Shown here one piece after another: positions 1 to 11,000 of a stretch of 64,000 bases of DNA. Within the stretch, counting starts at the first letter, position 1. Each line of letters begins with the position of its first letter. Position numbers and translations under genes: made by a program. Under the pieces are notes generated by a model. That model was not told where the DNA came from, did no database searches, and worked only from the letters and a program-made list of their open reading frames with translations. The stretch spans positions 21,604,001-21,668,000 of the forward strand of contig NC_092569.1 in assembly GCF_037975245.1 (NCBI RefSeq), in the 5' to 3' direction. Origin of the DNA: Apostichopus japonicus. Taxonomy: Eukaryota > Echinodermata > Holothuroidea > Aspidochirotida > Stichopodidae.

Positions 1-170
1 TCTTTTGCCGATCTTTTACAGCGGGTGCCTGCATAGGGAGCTGTAAGTATTAGTTAATCGGCCTAATATCTCAGTCCATAGAGTGGCGCGATGGCTTGGC
101 GCACTGTAAGAGCTGATGAGCGAGACTCTCTTTTGCATCGCTGGTTCGAACCCCGGTGCTGGCGTCTTTT

Positions 171-226
171 GCCGATCTTTTACAGCGGGTGCCTGCATAG
201 GGAGCTGTAAGTATTAGTTAATCGGC
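171..226 (+). other. Nested hairpin, unit positions 1-56 (repeats in every unit)
   Basis: The outer stem GCCGAT/ATCGGC (6 bp) and inner stem TTACAGC/GCTGTAA (7 bp) are perfect. They are separated by an asymmetric internal loop of 3 nt and 10 nt. The apex forms CCT-GCAT-AGG when position 24 is T, or CCC-GCATA-GGG when it is C, so the commonest polymorphism leaves a 3-bp apical helix either way. The G11 variant (six units) breaks one inner pair; variants at 33, 44 and 45 fall in loops. Hairpins at single-strand level are read by eye and not energy-evaluated. Confidence 0.6.
207..214 (+). other. 5' splice-site-like word GTAAGTAT in each unit
   Basis: Unit positions 37-44 read GTAAGTAT, an exact match to the intronic part of the metazoan 5' splice-site consensus; the preceding bases are GCT, not CAG. 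Its GTAA is paired with TTAC of the same hairpin. Pairing of the donor with the leader exon is known for stem-loop I of spliced-leader RNAs. One 8-mer match is weak evidence; see the related finding. Confidence 0.25.
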
Positions 227-242
227 CTAATATCTCAGTCCA

Positions 243-272
243 TACAGTGGCGCGATGGCTTGGCGCACTGTA
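243..272 (+). other. Bulged 10-bp hairpin, unit positions 73-102
   Basis: TACAGTG pairs with CACTGTA and CGC with GCG, with one bulged G and a 9-nt loop. The same segment can be read as a tRNA D-arm-like GCGC/GCGC stem. Rare variants break it: C75G in the first unit (position 81), G95C at 8146 and G93A at 34773. Each occurs in a single unit. Confidence 0.6.
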
Positions 273-306
273 AGAGCTGATGAGCGAGACTCTCTTTTGC
301 ATCGCT

Positions 307-316
307 GGTTCGAACC
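307..316 (+). promoter_or_regulatory. B-box-like element GGTTCGAACC in each unit
   Basis: GGTTCGAACC matches the RNA polymerase III type 2 B-box (GGTTCGAnnCC) and is itself a perfect palindrome, so it is present on both strands. A-box-like candidates upstream start near unit positions 60 (TATCTCAGTC...) and 78 (TGGCGCGATGG), neither ideal. A T4 run at unit positions 125-128 lies between any A-box and the B-box and would work against a full-length Pol III transcript. The motif is certain; function is inferred. Confidence 0.4.
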
Positions 317-330
317 CCGGTGCTGGCGTC

Positions 331-334
331 TTTT
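331..334 (+). terminator. Terminal T4 run of the unit (Pol III terminator-like)
   Basis: TTTT follows the tRNA-like segment by about 14 bases and closes every unit. It is T5 in the 70-unit block at 24946-36495 and near 6735 and 24121, and is replaced by TGAGTT in four units at 4435-5098. It is consistent with a Pol III terminator, but T4 runs also occur at unit positions 8-11 and 125-128. Confidence 0.3.
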
Positions 335-3300
335 GCCGATCTTTTACAGCGGGTGCCTGCATAGGGAGCTGTAAGTATTAGTTAATCGGCCTAATATCTC
401 AGTCCATACAGTGGCGCGATGGCTTGGCGCACTGTAAGAGCTGATGAGCGAGACTCTCTTTTGCATCGCTGGTTCGAACCCCGGTGCTGGCGTCTTTTGC
501 CGATCTTTTACAGCGGGTGCCTGCATAGGGAGCTGTAAGTATTAGTTAATCGGCCTAATATCTCAGTCCATACAGTGGCGCGATGGCTTGGCGCACTGTA
601 AGAGCTGATGAGCGAGACTCTCTTTTGCATCGCTGGTTCGAACCCCGGTGCTGGCGTCTTTTGCCGATCTTTTACAGCGGGTGCCTGCATAGGGAGCTGT
701 AAGTATTAGTTAATCGGCCTAATATCTCAGTCCATACAGTGGCGCGATGGCTTGGCGCACTGTAAGAGCTGATGAGCGAGACTCTCTTTTGCATCGCTGG
801 TTCGAACCCCGGTGCTGGCGTCTTTTGCCGATCTTTTACAGCGGGTGCCTGCATAGGGAGCTGTAAGTATTAGTTAATCGGCCTAATATCTCAGTCCATA
901 CAGTGGCGCGATGGCTTGGCGCACTGTAAGAGCTGATGAGCGAGACTCTCTTTTGCATCGCTGGTTCGAACCCCGGTGCTGGCGTCTTTTGCCGATCTTT
1001 TACAGCGGGTGCCTGCATAGGGAGCTGTAAGTATTAGTTAATCGGCCTAATATCTCAGTCCATACAGTGGCGCGATGGCTTGGCGCACTGTAAGAGCTGA
1101 TGAGCGAGACTCTCTTTTGCATCGCTGGTTCGAACCCCGGTGCTGGCGTCTTTTGCCGATCTTTTACAGCGGGTGCCTGCATAGGGAGCTGTAAGTATTA
1201 GTTAATCGGCCTAATATCTCAGTCCATACAGTGGCGCGATGGCTTGGCGCACTGTAAGAGCTGATGAGCGAGACTCTCTTTTGCATCGCTGGTTCGAACC
1301 CCGGTGCTGGCGTCTTTTGCCGATCTTTTACAGCGGGTGCCTGCATAGGGAGCTGTAAGTATTAGTTAATCGGCCTAATATCTCAGTCCATACAGTGGCG
1401 CGATGGCTTGGCGCACTGTAAGAGCTGATGAGCGAGACTCTCTTTTGCATCGCTGGTTCGAACCCCGGTGGTGGCGTCTTTTGCCGATCTTTTACAGCGG
1501 GTGCCTGCATAGGGAGCTGTAAGTATTAGTTAATCGGCCTAATATCTCAGTCCATACAGTGGCGCGATGGCTTGGCGCACTGTAAGAGCTGATGAGCGAG
1601 ACTCTCTTTTGCATCGCTGGTTCGAACCCCGGTGGTGGCGTCTTTTGCCGATCTTTTACAGCGGGTGCCTGCATAGGGAGCTGTAAGTATTAGTTAATCG
1701 GCCTAATATCTCAGTCCATACAGTGGCGCGATGGCTTGGCGCACTGTAAGAGCTGATGAGCGAGACTCTCTTTTGCATCGCTGGTTCGAACCCCGGTGGT
1801 GGCGTCTTTTGCCGATCTTTTACAGCGGGTGCCTGCATAGGGAGCTGTAAGTATTAGTTAATCGGCCTAATATCTCAGTCCATACAGTGGCGCGATGGCT
1901 TGGCGCACTGTAAGAGCTGATGAGCGAGACTCTCTTTTGCATCGCTGGTTCGAACCCCGGTGGTGGCGTCTTTTGCCGATCTTTTACAGCGGGTGCCTGC
2001 ATAGGGAGCTGTAAGTATTAGTTAATCGGCCTAATATCTCAGTCCATACAGTGGCGCGATGGCTTGGCGCACTGTAAGAGCTGATGAGCGAGACTCTCTT
2101 TTGCATCGCTGGTTCGAACCCCGGTGGTGGCGTCTTTTGCCGATCTTTTACAGCGGGTGCCTGCATAGGGAGCTGTAAGTATTAGTTAATCGGCCTAATA
2201 TCTCAGTCCATACAGTGGCGCGATGGCTTGGCGCACTGTAAGAGCTGATGAGCGAGACTCTCTTTTGCATCGCTGGTTCGAACCCCGGTGGTGGCGTCTT
2301 TTGCCGATCTTTTACAGCGGGTGCCTGCATAGGGAGCTGTAAGTATAAGTTAATCGGCCTAATATCTCAGTCCATACAGTGGCGCGATGGCTTGGCGCAC
2401 TGTAAGAGCTGATGAGCGAGACTCTCTTTTGCATCGCTGGTTCGAACCCCGGTGGTGGCGTCTTTTGCCGATCTTTTACAGCGGGTGCCTGCATAGGGAG
2501 CTGTAAGTATTAGTTAATCGGCCTAATATCTCAGTCCATACAGTGGCGCGATGGCTTGGCGCACTGTAAGAGCTGATGAGCGAGACTCTCTTTTGCATCG
2601 CTGGTTCGAACCCCGGTGGTGGCGTCTTTTGCCGATCTTTTACAGCGGGTGCCTGCATAGGGAGCTGTAAGTATTAGTTAATCGGCCTAATATCTCAGTC
2701 CATACAGTGGCGCGATGGCTTGGCGCACTGTAAGAGCTGATGAGCGAGACTCTCTTTTGCATCGCTGGTTCGAACCCCGGTGGTGGCGTCTTTTGCCGAT
2801 CTTTTACAGCGGGTGCCTGCATAGGGAGCTGTAAGTATTAGTTAATCGGCCTAATATCTCAGTCCATACAGTGGCGCGATGGCTTGGCGCACTGTAAGAG
2901 CTGATGAGCGAGACTCTCTTTTGCATCGCTGGTTCGAACCCCGGTGGTGGCGTCTTTTGCCGATCTTTTACAGCGGGTGCCTGCATAGGGAGCTGTAAGT
3001 ATTAGTTAATCGGCCTAATATCTCAGTCCATACAGTGGCGCGATGGCTTGGCGCACTGTAAGAGCTGATGAGCGAGACTCTCTTTTGCATCGCTGGTTCG
3101 AACCCCGGTGGTGGCGTCTTTTGCCGATCTTTTACAGCGGGTGCCTGCATAGGGAGCTGTAAGTATTAGTTAATCGGCCTAATATCTCAGTCCATACAGT
3201 GGCGCGATGGCTTGGCGCACTGTAAGAGCTGATGAGCGAGACTCTCTTTTGCATCGCTGGTTCGAACCCCGGTGGTGGCGTCTTTTGCCGATCTTTTACA

Positions 3301-4434
3301 GCGGGTGCCTGCATAGGGAGCTGTAAGTATTAGTTAATCGGCCTAATATCTCAGTCCATACAGTGGCGCGATGGCTTGGCGCACTGTAAGAGCTGATGAG
3401 CGAGACTCTCTTTTGCATCGCTGGTTCGAACCCCGGTGGTGGCGTCTTTTGCCGATCTTTTACAGCGGGTGCCTGCATAGGGAGCTGTAAGTATTAGTTA
3501 ATCGGCCTAATATCTCAGTCCATACAGTGGCGCGATGGCTTGGCGCACTGTAAGAGCTGATGAGCGAGACTCTCTTTTGCATCGCTGGTTCGAACCCCGG
3601 TGGTGGCGTCTTTTGCCGATCTTTTACAGCGGGTGCCTGCATAGGGAGCTGTAAGTATTAGTTAATCGGCCTAATATCTCAGTCCATACAGTGGCGCGAT
3701 GGCTTGGCGCACTGTAAGAGCTGATGAGCGAGACTCTCTTTTGCATCGCTGGTTCGAACCCCGGTGGTGGCGTCTTTTGCCGATCTTTTACAGCGGGTGC
3801 CTGCATAGGGAGCTGTAAGTATTAGTTAATCGGCCTAATATCTCAGTCCATACAGTGGCGCGATGGCTTGGCGCACTGTAAGAGCTGATGAGCGAGACTC
3901 TCTTTTGCATCGCTGGTTCGAACCCCGGTGCTGGCGTCTTTTGCCGATCTTTTACAGCGGGTGCCTGCATAGGGAGCTGTAAGTATTAGTTAATCGGCCT
4001 AATATCTCAGTCCATACAGTGGCGCGATGGCTTGGCGCACTGTAAGAGCTGATGAGCGAGACTCTCTTTTGCATCGCTGGTTCGAACCCCGGTGCTGGCG
4101 TCTTTTGCCGATCTTTTACAGCGGGTGCCTGCATAGGGAGCTGTAAGTATTAGTTAATCGGCCTAATATCTCAGTCCATACAGTGGCGCGATGGCTTGGC
4201 GCACTGTAAGAGCTGATGAGCGAGACTCTCTTTTGCATCGCTGGTTCGAACCCCGGTGCTGGCGTCTTTTGCCGATCTTTTACAGCGGGTGCCTGCATAG
4301 GGAGCTGTAAGTATAAGTTAATCGGCCTAATATCTCAGTCCATACAGTGGCGCGATGGCTTGGCGCACTGTAAGAGCTGATGAGCGAGACTCTCTTTTGC
4401 ATCGCTGGTTCGAACCCCGGTGCTGGCGTCTTTT

Positions 4435-5098
4435 GCCGATCTTTTACAGCGGGTGCCTGCATAGGGAGCTGTAAGTATTAGTTAATCGGCCTAATATCTC
4501 AGTCCATACAGTGGCGCGATGGCTTGGCGCACTGTAAGAGCTGATGAGCGAGACTCTCTTTTGCATCGCTGGTTCGAACCCCGGTGCTGGCGTCTGAGTT
4601 GCCGATCTTTTACAGCGGGTGCCTGCATAGGGAGCTGTAAGTATTAGTTAATCGGCCTAATATCTCAGTCCATACAGTGGCGCGATGGCTTGGCGCACTG
4701 TAAGAGCTGATGAGCGAGACTCTCTTTTGCATCGCTGGTTCGAACCCCGGTGCTGGCGTCTGAGTTGCCGATCTTTTACAGCGGGTGCCTGCATAGGGAG
4801 CTGTAAGTATTAGTTAATCGGCCTAATATCTCAGTCCATACAGTGGCGCGATGGCTTGGCGCACTGTAAGAGCTGATGAGCGAGACTCTCTTTTGCATCG
4901 CTGGTTCGAACCCCGGTGCTGGCGTCTGAGTTGCCGATCTTTTACAGCGGGTGCCTGCATAGGGAGCTGTAAGTATTAGTTAATCGGCCTAATATCTCAG
5001 TCCATACAGTGGCGCGATGGCTTGGCGCACTGTAAGAGCTGATGAGCGAGACTCTCTTTTGCATCGCTGGTTCGAACCCCGGTGCTGGCGTCTGAGTT
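4435..5098 (+). repeat. Block of four 166-bp units with TGAGTT in place of the terminal T4
   Basis: Four consecutive units end in GTCTGAGTT instead of GTCTTTT (TGAGTT at 4595-4600, 4761-4766, 4927-4932 and 5093-5098). All four also carry C at unit position 153, as do the units immediately before. The change adds 2 bp and destroys the terminal T run. Four identical consecutive copies imply one event followed by local amplification. Confidence 0.95.
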
Positions 5099-8000
5099 GC
5101 CGATCTTTTACAGCGGGTGCCTGCATAGGGAGCTGTAAGTATTAGTTAATCGGCCTAATATCTCAGTCCATACAGTGGCGCGATGGCTTGGCGCACTGTA
5201 AGAGCTGATGAGCGAGACTCTCTTTTGCATCGCTGGTTCGAACCCCGGTGGTGGCGTCTTTTGCCGATCTTTTACAGCGGGTGCCTGCATAGGGAGCTGT
5301 AAGTATTAGTTAATCGGCCTAATATCTCAGTCCATACAGTGGCGCGATGGCTTGGCGCACTGTAAGAGCTGATGAGCGAGACTCTCTTTTGCATCGCTGG
5401 TTCGAACCCCGGTGGTGGCGTCTTTTGCCGATCTTTTACAGCGGGTGCCTGCATAGGGAGCTGTAAGTATTAGTTAATCGGCCTAATATCTCAGTCCATA
5501 CAGTGGCGCGATGGCTTGGCGCACTGTAAGAGCTGATGAGCGAGACTCTCTTTTGCATCGCTGGTTCGAACCCCGGTGCTGGCGTCTTTTGCCGATCTTT
5601 TACAGCGGGTGCCTGCATAGGGAGCTGTAAGTATTAGTTAATCGGCCTAATATCTCAGTCCATACAGTGGCGCGATGGCTTGGCGCACTGTAAGAGCTGA
5701 TGAGCGAGACTCTCTTTTGCATCGCTGGTTCGAACCCCGGTGCTGGCGTCTTTTGCCGATCTTTTACAGCGGGTGCCTGCATAGGGAGCTGTAAGTATTA
5801 GTTAATCGGCCTAATATCTCAGTCCATACAGTGGCGCGATGGCTTGGCGCACTGTAAGAGCTGATGAGCGAGACTCTCTTTTGCATCGCTGGTTCGAACC
5901 CCGGTGGTGGCGTCTTTTGCCGATCTTTTACAGCGGGTGCCTGCATAGGGAGCTGTAAGTATTAGTTAATCGGCCTAATATCTCAGTCCATACAGTGGCG
6001 CGATGGCTTGGCGCACTGTAAGAGCTGATGAGCGAGACTCTCTTTTGCATCGCTGGTTCGAACCCCGGTGGTGGCGTCTTTTGCCGATCTTTTACAGCGG
6101 GTGCCTGCATAGGGAGCTGTAAGTATTAGTTAATCGGCCTAATATCTCAGTCCATACAGTGGCGCGATGGCTTGGCGCACTGTAAGAGCTGATGAGCGAG
6201 ACTCTCTTTTGCATCGCTGGTTCGAACCCCGGTGGTGGCGTCTTTTGCCGATCTTTTACAGCGGGTGCCTGCATAGGGAGCTGTAAGTATTAGTTAATCG
6301 GCCTAATATCTCAGTCCATACAGTGGCGCGATGGCTTGGCGCACTGTAAGAGCTGATGAGCGAGACTCTCTTTTGCATCGCTGGTTCGAACCCCGGTGGT
6401 GGCGTCTTTTGCCGATCTTTTACAGCGGGTGCCTGCATAGGGAGCTGTAAGTATTAGTTAATCGGCCTAATATCTCAGTCCATACAGTGGCGCGATGGCT
6501 TGGCGCACTGTAAGAGCTGATGAGCGAGACTCTCTTTTGCATCGCTGGTTCGAACCCCGGTGGTGGCGTCTTTTGCCGATCTTTTACAGCGGGTGCCTGC
6601 ATAGGGAGCTGTAAGTATTAGTTAATCGGCCTAATATCTCAGTCCATACAGTGGCGCGATGGCTTGGCGCACTGTAAGAGCTGATGAGCGAGACTCTCTT
6701 TTGCATCGCTGGTTCGAACCCCGGTGGTGGCGTCTTTTTGCCGATCTTTTACAGCGGGTGCCTGCATAGGGAGCTGTAAGTATTAGTTAATCGGCCTAAT
6801 ATCTCAGTCCATACAGTGGCGCGATGGCTTGGCGCACTGTAAGAGCTGATGAGCGAGACTCTCTTTTGCATCGCTGGTTCGAACCCCGGTGGTGGCGTCT
6901 TTTGCCGATCTTTTACAGCGGGTGCCTGCATAGGGAGCTGTAAGTATTAGTTAATCGGCCTAATATCTCAGTCCATACAGTGGCGCGATGGCTTGGCGCA
7001 CTGTAAGAGCTGATGAGCGAGACTCTCTTTTGCATCGCTGGTTCGAACCCCGGTGGTGGCGTCTTTTGCCGATCTTTTACAGCGGGTGCCTGCATAGGGA
7101 GCTGTAAGTATTAGTTAATCGGCCTAATATCTCAGTCCATACAGTGGCGCGATGGCTTGGCGCACTGTAAGAGCTGATGAGCGAGACTCTCTTTTGCATC
7201 GCTGGTTCGAACCCCGGTGGTGGCGTCTTTTGCCGATCTTTTACAGCGGGTGCCTGCATAGGGAGCTGTAAGTATTAGTTAATCGGCCTAATATCTCAGT
7301 CCATACAGTGGCGCGATGGCTTGGCGCACTGTAAGAGCTGATGAGCGAGACTCTCTTTTGCATCGCTGGTTCGAACCCCGGTGGTGGCGTCTTTTGCCGA
7401 TCTTTTACAGCGGGTGCCTGCATAGGGAGCTGTAAGTATTAGTTAATCGGCCTAATATCTCAGTCCATACAGTGGCGCGATGGCTTGGCGCACTGTAAGA
7501 GCTGATGAGCGAGACTCTCTTTTGCATCGCTGGTTCGAACCCCGGTGGTGGCGTCTTTTGCCGATCTTTTACAGCGGGTGCCTGCATAGGGAGCTGTAAG
7601 TATTAGTTAATCGGCCTAATATCTCAGTCCATACAGTGGCGCGATGGCTTGGCGCACTGTAAGAGCTGATGAGCGAGACTCTCTTTTGCATCGCTGGTTC
7701 GAACCCCGGTGGTGGCGTCTTTTGCCGATCTTTTACAGCGGGTGCCTGCATAGGGAGCTGTAAGTATTAGTTAATCGGCCTAATATCTCAGTCCATACAG
7801 TGGCGCGATGGCTTGGCGCACTGTAAGAGCTGATGAGCGAGACTCTCTTTTGCATCGCTGGTTCGAACCCCGGTGGTGGCGTCTTTTGCCGATCTTTTAC
7901 AGCGGGTGCCTGCATAGGGAGCTGTAAGTATTAGTTAATCGGCCTAATATCTCAGTCCATACAGTGGCGCGATGGCTTGGCGCACTGTAAGAGCTGATGA

Positions 8001-11000
8001 GCGAGACTCTCTTTTGCATCGCTGGTTCGAACCCCGGTGGTGGCGTCTTTTGCCGATCTTTTACAGCGGGTGCCTGCATAGGGAGCTGTAAGTATTAGTT
8101 AATCGGCCTAATATCTCAGTCCATACAGTGGCGCGATGGCTTGGCCCACTGTAAGAGCTGATGAGCGAGACTCTCTTTTGCATCGCTGGTTCGAACCCCG
8201 GTGGTGGCGTCTTTTGCCGATCTTTTACAGCGGGTGCCTGCATAGGGAGCTGTAAGTATTAGTTAATCGGCCTAATATCTCAGTCCATACAGTGGCGCGA
8301 TGGCTTGGCGCACTGTAAGAGCTGATGAGCGAGACTCTCTTTTGCATCGCTGGTTCGAACCCCGGTGGTGGCGTCTTTTGCCGATCTTTTACAGCGGGTG
8401 CCTGCATAGGGAGCTGTAAGTATTAGTTAATCGGCCTAATATCTCAGTCCATACAGTGGCGCGATGGCTTGGCGCACTGTAAGAGCTGATGAGCGAGACT
8501 CTCTTTTGCATCGCTGGTTCGAACCCCGGTGGTGGCGTCTTTTGCCGATCTTTTACAGCGGGTGCCTGCATAGGGAGCTGTAAGTATTAGTTAATCGGCC
8601 TAATATCTCAGTCCATACAGTGGCGCGATGGCTTGGCGCACTGTAAGAGCTGATGAGCGAGACTCTCTTTTGCATCGCTGGTTCGAACCCCGGTGGTGGC
8701 GTCTTTTGCCGATCTTTTACAGCGGGTGCCTGCATAGGGAGCTGTAAGTATTAGTTAATCGGCCTAATATCTCAGTCCATACAGTGGCGCGATGGCTTGG
8801 CGCACTGTAAGAGCTGATGAGCGAGACTCTCTTTTGCATCGCTGGTTCGAACCCCGGTGGTGGCGTCTTTTGCCGATCTTTTACAGCGGGTGCCTGCATA
8901 GGGAGCTGTAAGTATTAGTTAATCGGCCTAATATCTCAGTCCATACAGTGGCGCGATGGCTTGGCGCACTGTAAGAGCTGATGAGCGAGACTCTCTTTTG
9001 CATCGCTGGTTCGAACCCCGGTGGTGGCGTCTTTTGCCGATCTTTTACAGCGGGTGCCTGCATAGGGAGCTGTAAGTATTAGTTAATCGGCCTAATATCT
9101 CAGTCCATACAGTGGCGCGATGGCTTGGCGCACTGTAAGAGCTGATGAGCGAGACTCTCTTTTGCATCGCTGGTTCGAACCCCGGTGGTGGCGTCTTTTG
9201 CCGATCTTTTACAGCGGGTGCCTGCATAGGGAGCTGTAAGTATTAGTTAATCGGCCTAATATCTCAGTCCATACAGTGGCGCGATGGCTTGGCGCACTGT
9301 AAGAGCTGATGAGCGAGACTCTCTTTTGCATCGCTGGTTCGAACCCCGGTGGTGGCGTCTTTTGCCGATCTTTTACAGCGGGTGCCTGCATAGGGAGCTG
9401 TAAGTATTAGTTAATCGGCCTAATATCTCAGTCCATACAGTGGCGCGATGGCTTGGCGCACTGTAAGAGCTGATGAGCGAGACTCTCTTTTGCATCGCTG
9501 GTTCGAACCCCGGTGGTGGCGTCTTTTGCCGATCTTTTACAGCGGGTGCCTGCATAGGGAGCTGTAAGTATTAGTTAATCGGCCTAATATCTCAGTCCAT
9601 ACAGTGGCGCGATGGCTTGGCGCACTGTAAGAGCTGATGAGCGAGACTCTCTTTTGCATCGCTGGTTCGAACCCCGGTGGTGGCGTCTTTTGCCGATCTT
9701 TTACAGCGGGTGCCTGCATAGGGAGCTGTAAGTATTAGTTAATCGGCCTAATATCTCAGTCCATACAGTGGCGCGATGGCTTGGCGCACTGTAAGAGCTG
9801 ATGAGCGAGACTCTCTTTTGCATCGCTGGTTCGAACCCCGGTGGTGGCGTCTTTTGCCGATCTTTTACAGCGGGTGCCTGCATAGGGAGCTGTAAGTATT
9901 AGTTAATCGGCCTAATATCTCAGTCCATACAGTGGCGCGATGGCTTGGCGCACTGTAAGAGCTGATGAGCGAGACTCTCTTTTGCATCGCTGGTTCGAAC
10001 CCCGGTGGTGGCGTCTTTTGCCGATCTTTTACAGCGGGTGCCTGCATAGGGAGCTGTAAGTATTAGTTAATCGGCCTAATATCTCAGTCCATACAGTGGC
10101 GCGATGGCTTGGCGCACTGTAAGAGCTGATGAGCGAGACTCTCTTTTGCATCGCTGGTTCGAACCCCGGTGCTGGCGTCTTTTGCCGATCTTTTACAGCG
10201 GGTGCCTGCATAGGGAGCTGTAAGTATTAGTTAATCGGCCTAATATCTCAGTCCATACAGTGGCGCGATGGCTTGGCGCACTGTAAGAGCTGATGAGCGA
10301 GACTCTCTTTTGCATCGCTGGTTCGAACCCCGGTGCTGGCGTCTTTTGCCGATCTTTTACAGCGGGTGCCTGCATAGGGAGCTGTAAGTATTAGTTAATC
10401 GGCCTAATATCTCAGTCCATACAGTGGCGCGATGGCTTGGCGCACTGTAAGAGCTGATGAGCGAGACTCTCTTTTGCATCGCTGGTTCGAACCCCGGTGC
10501 TGGCGTCTTTTGCCGATCTTTTACAGCGGGTGCCTGCATAGGGAGCTGTAAGTATTAGTTAATCGGCCTAATATCTCAGTCCATACAGTGGCGCGATGGC
10601 TTGGCGCACTGTAAGAGCTGATGAGCGAGACTCTCTTTTGCATCGCTGGTTCGAACCCCGGTGCTGGCGTCTTTTGCCGATCTTTTACAGCGGGTGCCTG
10701 CATAGGGAGCTGTAAGTATTAGTTAATCGGCCTAATATCTCAGTCCATACAGTGGCGCGATGGCTTGGCGCACTGTAAGAGCTGATGAGCGAGACTCTCT
10801 TTTGCATCGCTGGTTCGAACCCCGGTGGTGGCGTCTTTTGCCGATCTTTTACAGCGGGTGCCTGCATAGGGAGCTGTAAGTATTAGTTAATCGGCCTAAT
10901 ATCTCAGTCCATACAGTGGCGCGATGGCTTGGCGCACTGTAAGAGCTGATGAGCGAGACTCTCTTTTGCATCGCTGGTTCGAACCCCGGTGGTGGCGTCT

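Larger units (their letters stand above)
171..334 (+). ncRNA. Representative repeat unit: candidate structured small-RNA gene
   Basis: Anatomy of one unit, valid for nearly all copies. Unit positions 1-6 (GCCGAT) pair with 51-56 (ATCGGC). Positions 10-16 (TTACAGC) pair with 34-40 (GCTGTAA), with a small apical helix at 22-31. Positions 73-79 plus 81-83 pair with 93-102, leaving G80 bulged, to give a 10-bp hairpin. Positions 113-117 (AGCGA) pair with 132-136 (TCGCT). GGTTCGAACC lies at 137-146, and the unit ends in T4. Known: GGTTCGAnnCC is the Pol III B-box/tRNA T-loop word, and T4 terminates Pol III. Inferred: a small RNA gene or tRNA/SINE-derived satellite. Against a true tRNA: no acceptor stem complementary to the 3' end and no convincing anticodon arm. 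T4 runs also occur at 8-11 and 125-128. Transcription is not demonstrated. Confidence 0.35.

Noticed and set aside
230-334. A canonical tRNA gene (class II Leu/Ser type) in each unit
   Set aside because: The D-arm-like and T-loop-like words and spacing are suggestive, but no acceptor stem matches the 3' segment TGGTGGC/TGCTGGC, T-stem pairing has two mismatches and no anticodon stem is convincing.
171-334. 5S rRNA or U6 snRNA gene cluster
   Set aside because: The unit lacks the recognisable conserved segments of either RNA.
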